64,000 nt of DNA from Schistocephalus solidus. Lineage: Eukaryota > Platyhelminthes > Cestoda > Diphyllobothriidea > Diphyllobothriidae. The position numbers and the translations under genes are program-made. Below are positions 11,844 to 21,632 of the stretch, piece after piece. The stretch's first letter is position 1; each line of letters opens with the position of its first letter. The notes under the pieces were generated by a model, which saw nothing but the letters and a program-made list of their open reading frames with translations, ran no database searches and was not told where the DNA came from. The stretch is taken from contig WEDG01006634.1 of NCBI GenBank assembly GCA_017591395.1, positions 16,757-80,756 on the forward strand, given 5' to 3'.

Positions 11844-11879
11844 GTGGTTTTGTCGGCTGAGCTTGAGCATATTTACTTG

Positions 11880-12110
11880 TATGGGGAAGAGTGAGTTGTC
11901 ATTAAATGAGCAGCAGGATGCGTGTTTGATGTCGGGGTTTCGAAACACCTTTGGTTGGTTATGGCTGTCTGATGACGGCTTATAAGCTGGAAATGGCCAT
12001 TTCAGTCTCCTTGGTAATAGTTAACGTAGGCAGATGATCGCTGCCCAAGGATCGAAACCCACAACCTGTTGATTAGATGTCCAACGCTTTAACCACTGAG
12101 CCACGGGCTC
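11880..12110 (-). repeat. tRNA-derived SINE, copy 2
   Basis: The minus strand from 12110 reads GAGCCCGTGGCTCAGTGGTT then AAAGCGTTGGAC, a tRNA-like head with A box TGGCTCAGTGG and a B-box-like GTTTCGATCC about 50 nt on. A non-tRNA body follows that shares AATGGCCATTTC and an inverted form of GCCGTCATCAGACAGCC with the copy at 55430-55607. Adjacent to copy 1 in the same orientation. Confidence 0.65.
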
Positions 12111-12409
12111 GTTGACTCGTTGGGTTAAATCGGAAATAGTGACATTAGCGAGTGGCTGCCACAAGGGATTGAGCTTTCGTTTTGCCTCTAGATTATGTAA
12201 TCTTCTAGGCTTTGGATTCCATCTTTTCCCCGGGGATTTTTAGGAAATCGGGAATGACTACTAGTCTCTTTTATGCTCTACAGGAGTACGCAGTCTGAAG
12301 CGCTTCGTGGGTAGCATAGCACTGCTTTAAATTACATCACAAGTAAATTGTGGTAATTTGCAGCTACATTGCACTGTACGAGGGGGCATTTGCAAAGAAG
12401 AGGCAGTTG

Positions 12410-12665
12410 GGGGTTAAAGATCGACGGCCGTTGCAGGCCACATCGATGTGTGCTTATTCCTTTACCTACTCATGTAGAGCTGGATACATTGGCCGAACAA
12501 CAAAACGTCTTTAGAAGAGAGTACACGAATGCGTGCCTGCCTGGCTGGGCATAGCTGAAAGTCGATAAATTTCGCCTTCAACTCTCGCACATTAATACAA
12601 GATGAACCGCCTGTTTGACGCAAAAGAAGTCTTCCAAATTATCTACCGGGACCCGGCACGCTAGT
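12410..12665 (+). pseudogene. PLE GIY-YIG endonuclease fragment
   Basis: The frame around 12448 reads CAYSFTYSCRAGYIGRTTKR then, after a stop, KRVHECVPAWLGIAESR. This matches the GIY-YIG block of the 1-730 element (SFICSCGAEYVS.. KRVREHLPAW). It continues with NRLFDAKEVFQIIYRDPAR, the downstream PLE tail. The GYIGRT core is better kept than in the first fragment. At about 12663 it runs directly into the Rep-A repeat, so the end is truncated or interrupted. Confidence 0.75.
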
Positions 12666-13150
12666 TCAACCGTCGTGTTCGACGATGTACACATGGACGG
12701 TGACTCGCACCGGATTATAGTGAGAGTAGACTTGCGCATAATCTACCTCACTCTCTGTTTCACTCCCCCACCTGGACCCTGTCTCAAGACAGAGTCAAGA
12801 AGGTCAGAGACGGTAGAGGGCGCAGGGCCACGCACTGTAGTCCTACTCCAAACAAGAACAAAACAACAGAAAAGGGGGGCGGCTCGGATCCCAACTGAGT
12901 GAGAGTGCCATAAAGGCCACATTAAGAAGGAGCCATCGCTGCCTGTCTCTCAGTCCGCCAGGCGTCCATTGCACACAAATCAATGCACTGGGCCAACCAC
13001 GCGGTCCGAGTTATCCTGTCAGTTGACAACCTTCAAAGCCACGGCTTTTAGCACACTGTGATATTTTCAAGCGCGTCAGATTGTTTATAGTGAGGAAAAT
13101 GCGCTGAGCCGTCGACCTCGCTCTCTCCCACGCGACACTCTGGGCGATCT
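12663..13150. repeat. composite repeat: Rep-A piece joined to RTE 3'-tail units
   Basis: 12663-12900 is a diverged copy of Rep-A (CAACCGTCGTG..CGACGATGT, CAAGACAGAGTCAAGAAG), better preserved at 24370-24665 and 55955-56215. 12900-13080 and the TTTATAGTGAGGAAAATGCG block at 13083 match the tail units at 25978-26150, 26333-26465 and 27413-27765. The order Rep-A, GGCGGCTCGGATCCCA, GCCATAAAGGCC, then tail unit is the same in 25745-26150, so a composite of about 450 bp exists twice in the window. Confidence 0.7.
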
Positions 13151-13746
13151 AGGCATCAAGTGAGCTGATAGATGTTGGTGCTCCTGGCACTGGGTCGCCA
13201 GTCTCTGTGCGATGGATTCGCAAGTGGCCGACCAGGCTGATGCGTGACGTGCATGTGCCGGGACAATGAGGACAATGTCGGATTGTTTATAGTGAGGAAC
13301 ATGCGCTGAGCAGTCGACCTCACTCTCTCCCCCACCGCCACAATCAGACAAACGTCCGGGCCGGTCGGTTGTCTGATGTGGGAGTGGGCGCATTGGCTGA
13401 CGGGTCGGCGTAACCGTCATCGCATGCCACAGCACGACTTGGCCCCAATAACCCACACACCTGGATTCACTAGATCAGGGGTTGACCGCAGGTTTTCAAG
13501 GATGCGCATGTGACCGAATAGGCCTATGAGATGAGTGAATGCGCGAGGACAGTGAGGGCAGTGGAGACGGCGATCTCTGCTGTGTGTTAGTGCTCCAGGA
13601 ACTGGTTCACCAGTCTGTGTACGATGGATTCGCAAGTGACCGACCAGGCCAATGCGTGAGGCGAATGTGCAGTCGCAATGAGGACAGTTTAGGAGAGAGT
13701 CCCCATCGCTGATGGTGGTGATGGTGATATCACGATAGGTACTCAC
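13151..13746 (-). pseudogene. RTE C-terminal zinc-finger tails, two truncated copies in tandem
   Basis: Minus strand 13746-13480 encodes two C2H2 fingers: CPHCDCTFASRIGLVGHLRI-H and CPHCPRAFTHLIGLFGHMRI-L (last His replaced by Leu), ending NLRSTPDLVNPG. A 3'-UTR unit follows (13480-13283), ending CACTATAAAC. A second, shorter tail (13275-13150) repeats one finger (CPHCPGTCTSRISLVGHLRI-H) plus TETGDPVPGAPT and again runs into the UTR end at about 13145-13080. These match the tail of RTE copy C, so this is the 3' end of the RTE family present twice head to tail. Confidence 0.75.
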
Positions 13747-13794
13747 ATCACAGCTTTACTCCGACCTACGGGCCAGGGTGGTGCAAACAGTGCA

Positions 13795-13950
13795 ATGGGC
13801 CAACGAGTAAATCGGCCAATCGCAGTAAGTAAATAGTTGCAACCACGAGATATTGGTAAAGGACCTACCAGATCTATATGGCTATGTGCAAAACGTGCGT
13901 CGGGTGCGAGAAAAGTGCCAATGGGAGCCTGAGTCATTATTTGCACGGAA
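13795..13950 (-). pseudogene. Ty3/gypsy integrase fragment
   Basis: The minus frame reads APDARFAHSHIDLVGPLPIS and then NYLLTAIGRFTRWPIA, the start of a gypsy integrase catalytic core. HIDLVGPLP carries the first catalytic Asp. The common IDRFTRWPEA is IGRFTRWPIA here. The frame then joins FAPPWPVGRSK, which is the end of the MULE reading frame found at 14870-14915, so it is a chimera of two element scraps. Only about 45 codons of integrase remain. Confidence 0.75.
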
Positions 13951-14225
13951 AACAAGTGCAGATGCCCCGATGCTGCTGCGATCGAAGCAGGTGGCCAGGA
14001 CATTAAGCAATGGGACGAATTATGGCCTTACGCATCAGGGAGATGTACTCGGCAGCGAATTTAATGTAACAGTCCCCGCGATGACCAGGTGGACTGCAAG
14101 TTAAAGTACTAACTATTAGGATTTGCCAATCGCTGTCTGTCACAGAAGTCATTATGTGCACGGAAAACAAGTGCAGATGCCCCGATAGTCTTGCTGCTGC
14201 GATCGAAACAGGTGGACAGGAAACT
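13932..14225. repeat. short direct duplication of a gypsy integrase-flank segment
   Basis: 13932-14000 and 14149-14225 are near-identical over about 65 bp (GTGCACGGAAAACAAGTGCA, GATGCCCCGAT, CTGCTGCGATCGAA.CAGGTGG), separated by about 150 bp. The second copy carries a short insertion (AGTCTTG). It looks like a local duplication of the segment before the integrase core. Confidence 0.7.
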
Positions 14226-14840
14226 AGGCACGTTGAGCTCAGGAAGACGCACAGAAGGCCTACCGAACTGACTACTAAGTCACCGAAGTCAGTAGTGCAA
14301 TTTGTCAGGTCTGAAAATGCCTCATTATGTGTTTTTCCAATCGCTTGTAATCAGTGCAGCTTTGTTAGATGGTGTTCCGCGGTTCACGAATCCTCCAGGT
14401 TGGGTACAAATGAAAGAGGAACATTATCGATTTCATGTTTAAATTCCTACTACGTTCCAACCTTTCCCTATAACTGTACTGGCCTGAAGAGAAGTTATAA
14501 AATGCGGCACGTATGCTCGCCAAGTCGTCTTTTAAAAATACATAGTTTTAGTTGTACAGTTGACAGGAGTACACTAACCTGCTTTTCATCGAACACTTCT
14601 TCGTTCCCTGATCTCTTTGTTAGACTGCGTAACCTGCATGTCATAAGCAATAAAACATAGCGAAGCGTATTCTTACCTGTATTTCCTACCTATGCATATC
14701 GTGGTGGTGAGGGCTCGCCTGGGTCGGGGTAATGCGTTGCCGGGTTACGTAAGGTTACAAGGCAAAATAAATATTGGCAAAACAATAATACTATCACCGT
14801 CATGCCAAAGATCACAGAAAGCTAAATAAAAGTACATAAA
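14226..14840. other. no gene recognised
   Basis: A 168-codon plus-strand open frame (14154-14660) begins inside the duplicated integrase-flank segment. Its sequence is Ser/Thr/Cys-rich without a domain. Given its mosaic origin I do not treat it as a gene. Confidence 0.4.
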
Positions 14841-16362
14841 ATGATATCCCGATAAGTACTCACATCACATCTTTACTCAGACCTACGGGCCAGGGTGGTG
14901 CAAACAGTGCACAACCACCTATCACAGCTTGGTGCGCTTTCGACACACATTTCATGAAATTTGCGTTGACAGGAGCAACACTTAAAAACGAAGCCTCTAC
15001 TAAGGATAGTATTTTCACCGCAGGCACCACATGCGTCAACAAACGGACAGTCATCAAGAAACACGGCCCTCTCCTCCGATTTCCAACTGGACACGGCCGG
15101 GTACATATGCAAAAGTTCAATTCTGGCACTACTCGTGGAGACAGTCATGTTCACCGGCTTGTCAGTCATCCAGGGGAGTTGCGTGCACGGCCGACCACGA
15201 ATGTGGAAGTTGAGGAGCATTTTGTCATTGACGTAACGGCCTTCGGGTCAAAATTCTCGTCAGCGAAAGGTCTTTCACAGACCTGAACATAAGACACCCA
15301 TCTGCTCCTTCGAAGACACGAGCAGGGGTCAATACCTTGCTGCTCGACGAAGTTGAGGATGTGAACACACGGCAGCCGACCAGTTGTGATGGAATCGACA
15401 GCTGTACGTGTCGACCCAATCGCTAGAAAGCCTTACGTCGGCGTAAGCAGCCAGGTGGTCGAGTAGGACGTCCGAGGCGTACCCAGTCAGCATGTGGCAC
15501 ACTCGTACCATATGTGGCTTCAAGCCCAGGTAGTGCCCATTGCGGCAATACTCATCGGCCTCTACTCGGTCATTGTCATTAGTCTTTGAGTCAAGGAAGT
15601 TGAAAATGCTATTATCGCAATCAGTGAGACACACATAGGGTCTACACCATTGGTTTAAAACCATATTGAGACTTTCTATTATATTTGTAGTATGGTCGCG
15701 AGAGTTATGAGCCTACGTCGGGCATAATGGGCCCACCGGCGTATACATCGCCACCAACAATCCTCGATGTATGGCCAGACCTCGGCGAACCGGTCACTTA
15801 TGCTATTCATTACTAATCTAAACATGTAAAGGGAGCAGCATACACAGCCTTTCGGAGAAGGTAAAATGCGTGCTCAGCTTTATCATTATTACACACGCTC
15901 TTTACCGTCTTTTTAAACACCTGGAGCTCAGGAAATGTGCAGAGAAGAATAGAAACATTATCTCTAAGAAAAGCTTCTTTCCAGGCTTTGAGCTCCCTGG
16001 TAGCCTTGTCTATAAAAACCGTGCGTAAGTCATCGGCTAGGGACCCCATCATTTCCTGTAACTTACTGACAACTCAGCGTGCGCTAAGGGCGTCGTCCTG
16101 AGGTACAAACGCATCAAACAATGCACACCCCCGCCTATTTGTCCGGTAGGTTGCGTCCATTTTGACTACCTCCGGATACTCGGAATACGTGGCCAGCAGG
16201 GCCGACGTCGTAAAGCAGGCTGTTCGAAGTTCGTTCTTCTCGTAAAAGAAATCAGGGTGGTAGCCAGGCTTCATGAAAAACGATGCATTTTCAATTCCTT
16301 TTACGGTAGGATAAGACCGGAAGATCCAGCGACGCATATTTGTTAAGTCCTTCATCACCGTG
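14841..16362 (-). pseudogene. MULE-type transposase with SWIM and PHD-like zinc motifs
   Basis: Minus-strand frames from 16362 give RSYPTVKGIENASFF, YPEVVKMDATYRTNRRGCAL and FDAFVPQDDALSAR, the core of MULE transposases (MDATYxTN carries the first catalytic Asp). Next come WKEAFLRDNVSILLCTFPEL, frames with shifts, then TTNIIESLNMVLNQWC, a typical MULE/ZSWIM block. SCRFHHNWSAAVCSH resembles a SWIM zinc motif with its first Cys lost. The C-terminus (15220-14873) has CGAC..CCSC..H..C..CTVC spacing (DACGACGENTI, KFHEMCVESAPSCDRWLCTV), a PHD-like finger. MULEs are cut-and-paste DNA transposons. Several stops and frameshifts make it inactive. It starts exactly where RTE copy B stops. Confidence 0.75.
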
Positions 16363-17985
16363 TCAAAGGCTTTCGTCAGATCCACGAAGGTAGTGTAGAG
16401 GTGATTCCGCATCGCTTGGCACTTCTCTTACAGCTGGCGAGCGGCGAAGATCCTGTCGATTGTTCCTCGGTGTCTTCAGAAGCCACATTGGCTTTCCGGG
16501 AGCAGTCCTTGCTGTAGGTGAGCTTTCAGGCGATTGAGCGGAATGCGAACGAAGATCTTTCTGGTGATATTCAGTAGTGAGATTCCTCAATGGTTGTCAC
16601 AGAGGTGGCGGTTTCCTTTCTTCTTGTAGAGGTGGACAATGGTGGCGTCTTTGAAATCCTGAGGGACGTGTCCTTTGTGCCACATCTCCTGAAAGAGCAC
16701 TGTGAGTCGGTTCATCAGTTGGGGTCCGCCATGCAGGGATCGCATCCGAGCCAGGTGCTTTCCCGCTGGAGAGTTTCTGCACGGCTCTGATGGTTTCTCG
16801 GAGACAGGGTGGGAGATCAAGGTTAGCGTTGATTTCCACTTCAAACAGGCGATCGATGGCGGCGTCGGAGATGGTGGAAGGCTGGCTGAGAACGATTTGG
16901 AAACGTTCCACCCATTGCGTCAGGATTTGCGTCTTCTCGGTGAGCAGCGTCCAGCCGTCGGCACTGAGAAGAGGGGTGGCACCTTTGATGGGAGGTCCGT
17001 AGACAGCCTTGGTGGCGGCGAAGCAGTTCTTCCAGTGTCGCATCGCTCTGCCTTTGGCCAGCCGTTCCAGAAAAAAATGTGGTTGGTACCCAACTCTTCC
17101 AGCTGAAATTGTTCGGAGAATCGGGTCTCGTTGAGAGCAACAATTTCTACCTTGTAGCGCGCTAGATCCCGCGCTACTAGCGCCGTCCTCCATTCTGGTC
17201 AGTTCTCCTGGGATTGTCTTAAAGGGATCGAACATTCCAGGCATCTAGTGTGAGCAAGCCCACTAGAGCAGTCAGGGGTAGGTACCCCTGAGGGTATGGT
17301 GGGGGGGATAAAGCGAGCTGTTGTTGATATTGCTTAGCGTTTTTCGACTGCATGCAATTACAGTCTGCTAGCCACTGTCTGCTGCAGCTGTCGTGAGACA
17401 CAGCATTTGTTTAGGGCACCTTTTCTAGCCCCCTCCTTCGCGAGGGGGGATAAGCAGTGATGTCCCTAAATATGGCTGCTGAGTCATCACAGGTGGCTAC
17501 CGAACTCCACTATGGGTCACGATTTGGGTTAGTGCGAGAACGACCGAGTTGCCTGGGCCACCTACGTGATTGCATGTCACCCTCGCCGTAGGACTTTTCG
17601 ACCGTGGGGAATGAGGGAAGGGTGAGGAGAGAGGGATAAGTAAGAGTAAAAGATATGAGGAAAGAGGGGAGAGAGGGGGGATGAGGCGAAGTGGAGGGGA
17701 GAGAGAGGTTTGGGCTCGGAAGAGGAGAGAGTGAGAAGGGCAGGGAGGACAGGAGAGGGAGAAGAGCAGGGGGAAGGGAGCAGATGTGTCCGGTGATGTG
17801 ACACACGCAACACTGGAGACCCTCACCTGGTTTAGCCCACCAGTCATGGCGGTTGCCCGGGGTGTGGCCGCTGGAAGAACCAGCTTCGAGGAGCCACAGG
17901 AGAATTCACCACCTATGCGAGACAGATGGAGCGACCAAATATTACCTGTATGATAATACCCCTATCTAGTACCCCCTAAACTCAC
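16355..17985 (-). pseudogene. RTE-like retrotransposon, copy B, internally deleted and 3' truncated
   Basis: The 5' UTR (17985-17440) matches copy C (CCTCACCTGGTTTAGCCC, GTTGCCCGGGGTGTGG) and includes a ~200-bp purine-rich tract. EN begins at DAWNVRSL but is lost after about 70 codons; HFFLERLAKGRAMRHWKNCF marks the junction where EN (FFWSGRPKAERRD in copy C) jumps to the pre-RT linker (AATKAVYGPPIKGATPLLS). RT continues TISDAAIDRLFEVEINANLD, SGKAPGSDAIPA, then with shifts FRRHRGTIDRIFAARQL and motif A TTFVDLTKAFDTV. At 16362 it fuses to the MULE frame; motif C and the zinc fingers are absent. Confidence 0.8.
17590..17800. repeat. ~200-bp purine-rich tract in the RTE 5' UTR
   Basis: The plus strand is almost only A and G (AGAGAGGGGGGATGAGG, GGAGGGGAGAGAGAGG, AGCAGGGGGAAGGGAGCAG). 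In the transcribed minus strand this is a long polypyrimidine tract. Copy A has a shorter pyrimidine tract at the matching place (8395-8500); copy C has only a short GAGAGGGGGGAGG. Such tracts expand easily and can form triplex DNA (general knowledge). Confidence 0.7.
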
Positions 17986-18189
17986 ACGACTGTTCATTTT
18001 GGCATTCGTGCCCCTCCCACTAAAGTGTGAAAAATCCTGGTAGTTTTCAGAGGCGTGAAGTATGAGGATGAAGGCTGTGTGGGTTAATTCAATCTCAAAC
18101 AGAAAGTTTTAACCCTGGAAGCTGACATAGACACAATGAAGGTATAAGGCCATTAAGTCATTCAGCTTCTGAAAAAAACTGGGCAAAGC

Positions 18190-18990
18190 GAAGGAAAATT
18201 AAATTAAGAAGGTTCCTAAGCAGCATAAAGGAGATTCTACAGCAAGATGCAAGATATCGGAGGACGATGGCGCAGCTGGGCGTTCCAGACGACTCGAGTC
18301 CAAGGCAAATTCGGTCGGCCATCCCAGCTGTTCTGTAGAAGCCTTACTCCAAATAAAAGAAACAAACTTCTGGCAAGGTGGAATGGGGAAACTCCGTAAA
18401 AGAAGTATTAAGTCAAAAATAACTCCCATGAATTCCTCAGTGCCTTCAGATGAAAATTGGCTTGGAGGTTTACTGAGGGATTTCATAGAACAAAAGAACT
18501 GCGTAGTTCTCCAGAACTTATCCGAGTCAGATGCTCCTACCCCTAATGAAAATATTTCCACTGCTCTTGAATTGTTTCAACAGACGCTGAACGAAATGCT
18601 TTATTCGAAAAAGCCGTGATCTTCTACCGACCACCGCGGATGGACGTCGACGGAGATACTCCCTCGCTGGACAACATAAAGGAGATTGGCATTCGACCTG
18701 ATGTTTTTCTCATTGGTGACTTCAATGCACGCAGCATTCGATGGAAATACCTGTAGGCGAAAAGCTCAAAGTAAGCCTTCGAGTACCGTGTTCTAAGAAC
18801 AACACGTGAAGCTCTCCTCACACAACACATATTAGTTCCACTTGGAGCGCATGCAGGGCAACAGGCTAGTTGTTTAGGTCTCGTGTTCACAAAAAACTTC
18901 ACGGAAAGGAAGTCGGAGTGGTGGAGGTGGGCAACATCATCAAGAATTCGCTCGGAAATTGTCCCGATTGTTGCGAATTGTTGTTTTACT
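18190..18990 (+). pseudogene. CR1-like endonuclease fragment, family D
   Basis: The frame from about 18615 reads VIFYRPPRMDVDGDTPSLDN and RPDVFLIGDFNARSIRWKYL, then, after stops, LTQHILVPLGAH and LVFTKNFTERKSEW. This is the APE-type endonuclease of CR1/Jockey-like elements: YRPP, GDFNA with catalytic Asp and Asn, and the later LDLVFT block (here LGLVFT). Upstream frames (LRRFLSSIKEILQQDARYRR, NENISTALELFQQTLNEMLY) may be the N-terminal part. The RT is missing. A matching RT of this style lies at 39100-40320, but nothing proves they are one family. Confidence 0.7.
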
Positions 18991-20025
18991 ATTTTATCTG
19001 GTCAAACAGTATAATAAACACAAGCAGCAGACAAGCGCATTCAGAGTAAACGTTTAAACGTCGGCAAATCCTTTTTAAGCGAAGCTGGGAAAATCCGGGG
19101 AAGACAATAGGGGATGAGAAGTATACATGCATTTATAAATCGCAAGACAATAGACTTGGGTGTGTGATAGGTAGGTAAACGATGGCTATAATAAAAAGTT
19201 TTCAAAAAATATTATGAAGAAACCAGTAAAATAAAATGCGAACTTATACAGGCAGTTAGGAAACACCCAAGAAAACGGTTTAACGAAGCTTTCTCGTAAA
19301 CCTTTCTAGTATTAATTGCCTTATTCTTGGCCAGCATTACCTTCCACGGAAGTGGTGAGGATAGTTTACATTTACTGAGCCATATAAGGGTTAAGAAGGT
19401 TTTTTCTGCATCTTGCCGTTGCACTGGCTTGCTAGATGGATTAATTGAAGTCAAAGTCCAATGCGGTCGAATAGTCACCGGACATGCAGGCAGATTCAGA
19501 ACCATCGAAGAAAGCTTTCCCTGAAACAACCGTGTTTCAATATCCCAGTTCAGATATAAGTGCAAACTGATTATAGTCACAAGGGTGCTGATACCGCAGT
19601 CTTTTATCAAATAATTCATAAGGAGTCTACTGTCCAACCACAAAACACTTCATTTGGTTCTGGCAGGCTTATAGATTTTCCTGCCGAACACAATAAATTT
19701 AATTGAAATTGTATTTTTATTTTTATTGAGCGTTCTTTTTGCACAGCCTATGGATATTTTTTTATTTTTCCTTTTCTATTTACGTCCAGGCCTCTGCATG
19801 CGTGTTTGACTTTGTCAAAACACATACGGGAACTGCCAAGCGCGCATTCTGGTTTCATAATGTCAGCAAGCATAATTAACGGTGTGAAGCAATCTGCTAT
19901 CACCCGCAGAACTCGTTTACTTTTTACGGTAGCTTGCTAAAGGAGGTAAAATTATTTTTAGTAAGTCCATAAGCAAATTCATTCTTGCAATTATACTCAC
20001 AGCCAGATGTACCTTGCTTTATACA
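18991..20025. other. no gene recognised; one long unassigned frame
   Basis: AT-rich. The minus strand has a 143-codon open frame (19643-19212) with hydrophobic ends and no known motif. No flanking splice sites stand out and the start is not convincing, so I leave it as unassigned. Confidence 0.35.
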
Positions 20026-20301
20026 CCCTAATAGCAATGAAATACGATTCGAAGCTCGACCGGTCGTACGTCAATCGTAGCTGGAATTTGATTGGTTGCT
20101 AGTGCACCTCGATGACGCGTCGCTAAGGGCGCAAAAGAAAGCGCGCAGCGTTATTGGCAAATCGATCGGGCACTGAGCTGTCAATCACGCGCGCGCCGTG
20201 CCACGCCATTTCCTGCGCTCTCGTGCTGCGACGCGGTAGCTTAACTGCCTGTACCCCTGTTCTGTCTATACTGACCGTTTTTTTGCTTTTTTTCAGAATG
20301 T

Positions 20302-20850
20302 TTTGAGCAATATCTAAGAGAACACTAAGTAGACGTGCTTAGAAAGGCTTTCTGGACGATTTACGTCAAATTGCCGAGAATATGAGGGAAATGTATCCGG
20401 TCGACTCATCTTCATCGTCATGGCATCTGACCTCTTCCTCTAGTTCGTCATATGACGACTCGGACTCAGAGATTTCCTCTGCTGGTGAGGAGATAAGTTG
20501 GATGTCAGATATATCTGACGTAGCTGCAATCAACTCTTCAAGCACACCTACAATTGAAGAGGAACCAACGGTTCGAGAGGCTATGAGTTCATCGGCAATA
20601 CGCACGCGTATACCATTGATTCATGTGAGCAGTCTTCTGAAGATTATCAGACGGCTGACCTCGGACCTTCCTGCAGACGCACGAACGCTCTTGGGTGAAG
20701 CAAGTGATGTTTCAACGGTAACGGCAATGGGCAGTGGTGAGTACGTTCATTTACGTCTTGTTAAACAGTTAACTGAGCAGTTTCAAGAACCTACCAGATG
20801 TCTAATAGGCAATAGTGTTGTTAAGTATTTAGCTATTTTACATTCCTAAT
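20302..20850 (+). pseudogene. N-terminal transposase exon of copy L
   Basis: After TTTTTTTCAG the frame opens with ATG but meets TGA two codons later and a TAG further on; copy R has sense codons at the later site. From 20382 the frame is open: [20 protein letters not shown], an acidic/Ser-rich stretch ([15 protein letters not shown]), then [36 protein letters not shown] and GSGEYVHLRLVKQL. The order Ser/Asp-rich leader, L..LL..L, LP.DARTLL and GEYVH.GL is the N-terminus of animal EnSpm-type transposases (recalled family pattern). A donor-like G/GTGAGTACG lies at GSG. No catalytic domain follows. Confidence 0.7.
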
Positions 20851-20881
20851 CCCTTCTTTTCCTGTAGGGTCTTAGCTCATT

Positions 20882-21562
20882 ATGTCTGACGATGGAATTC
20901 ATACTGGACGTCCCAGAAGGAACACTAAATGTCCAATAGATCCACATGTTTATGTCACAAACTTGCCCTCCGTCTCATCCTCATCGGTATGCAGAACAAT
21001 TACCACCGTTACCGCTGTTTCAGGACAATTCATTGGGAAGCAGTGATTCAAGTAAAACACTGCCTATCGCACAGTCTCCCTCCTACGCGGGTTAGTTAAT
21101 ACCTTAAAAAGACAATTTTCGTAGACGGCAGTAGGCGCCACCGGAAAAGGCGACGTGTTCACAGAACCAAACACCAAAGGCACTCATCTGGCAGAGCTTA
21201 CCATCGATGGTACATGCAGTGCCATACACAAGAATTGCGCCATTTGCATGACCTAAAGGTAGAGGTGGCTGCATTGCGGCGATTTCTGGAGGAAAGTTTG
21301 GTGATATCCGCCACCCAAGCACCCCAACCGTCGTCAACATGTCCAATATTTAAACCAATGTTGACCGTAGATGAACTGGGCGCCTTAACCGAAGACGTCA
21401 CAGAAAAATCCTTCAGGGAGCAATTGGTAGGCAGACTGCACATTATTAACCATCTTACTAGGTTACGTATTTAGCTTCCTTTGGTGGCGATAGCGTCAGC
21501 AGTTTTGCTGATCGCATATTTTCTGCCCTCTTTGCTGATAAGGTTACCTACAACTTGACTTT
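20882..21562 (+). pseudogene. DUF4806-like accessory gene, copy L, 3' truncated
   Basis: Exons 20882-20986, 21024-21090, 21125-21426 and 21462-21562 match exons 1-4 of the intact minus-strand gene in copy R, with the same phases and introns of 34-37 nt. The reading frame is open through [20 protein letters not shown] and VTYNLTF, then the element deletion removes the last part of exon 4 and exon 5. The intron 2 donor is GTTAGT here versus GTAAGT in copy R. Without the C-terminal half of the domain the product is unlikely to work. Confidence 0.75.
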
Positions 21563-21632
21563 CCGATTCGCGTACGAATTGTTATTAGGGACAGTTCTTT
21601 GGTGCCCTAATAACAATTCGTACGCGAATCGG
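21563..21632. repeat. perfect 28-bp inverted repeat: abutting ends of two transposon copies
   Basis: 21563-21590 and 21605-21632 are exact reverse complements (CCCTAATAACAATTCGTACG then CGAATCGG reading outward from the centre) around 14 bp (ACAGTTCTTTGGTG). They are the right end of copy L and the left end of copy R facing each other. Further subterminal units containing TTCGTACGCGAATCGGAT or ACGCGAATCGGAT recur up to about 21705, as in subterminal arrays of CACTA elements, where the transposase binds. Confidence 0.9.

Larger units (their letters stand above)
20026..21590 (+). mobile_element. CACTA/EnSpm-like DNA transposon, copy L (internally deleted)
   Basis: Left end CCCTAATAGCAATG at 20026; right end ..CAATTGTTATTAGGG-type terminus (..GTTATTAGGG, 21590), so both ends read CCCTAATARCAAT inward. 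ACA lies on both sides, a possible 3-bp target duplication. Inside are a defective N-terminal transposase exon (20302-20850) and exons 1-4 of the DUF4806-like gene (20882-21562). At 21562 the copy jumps directly to the 28-bp terminal segment. It is an inverted, deleted version of copy R: 20026-21562 matches 22378-23888 in reverse, with few differences. The catalytic transposase core is absent, so it can only move in trans. Confidence 0.8.

Noticed and set aside
11690..12110. Functional tRNA genes
   Set aside because: Only the 5' half and A box look tRNA-like, the acceptor stem and B box do not fold properly, and a shared non-tRNA body follows; these are SINE heads.
14154..14660. 168-codon plus-strand frame
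   Set aside because: It begins inside a duplicated gypsy integrase-flank segment and carries no recognisable domain, so it is most likely a chance frame in mosaic DNA.
19212..19643. 143-codon minus-strand frame
   Set aside because: No domain, no clear start, no flanking splice consensus; kept only as an unassigned frame.
21563..21632. CRISPR-like or bacterial terminator hairpin
   Set aside because: The palindrome consists of two transposon termini in eukaryotic DNA; no repeat-spacer array or operon context exists.
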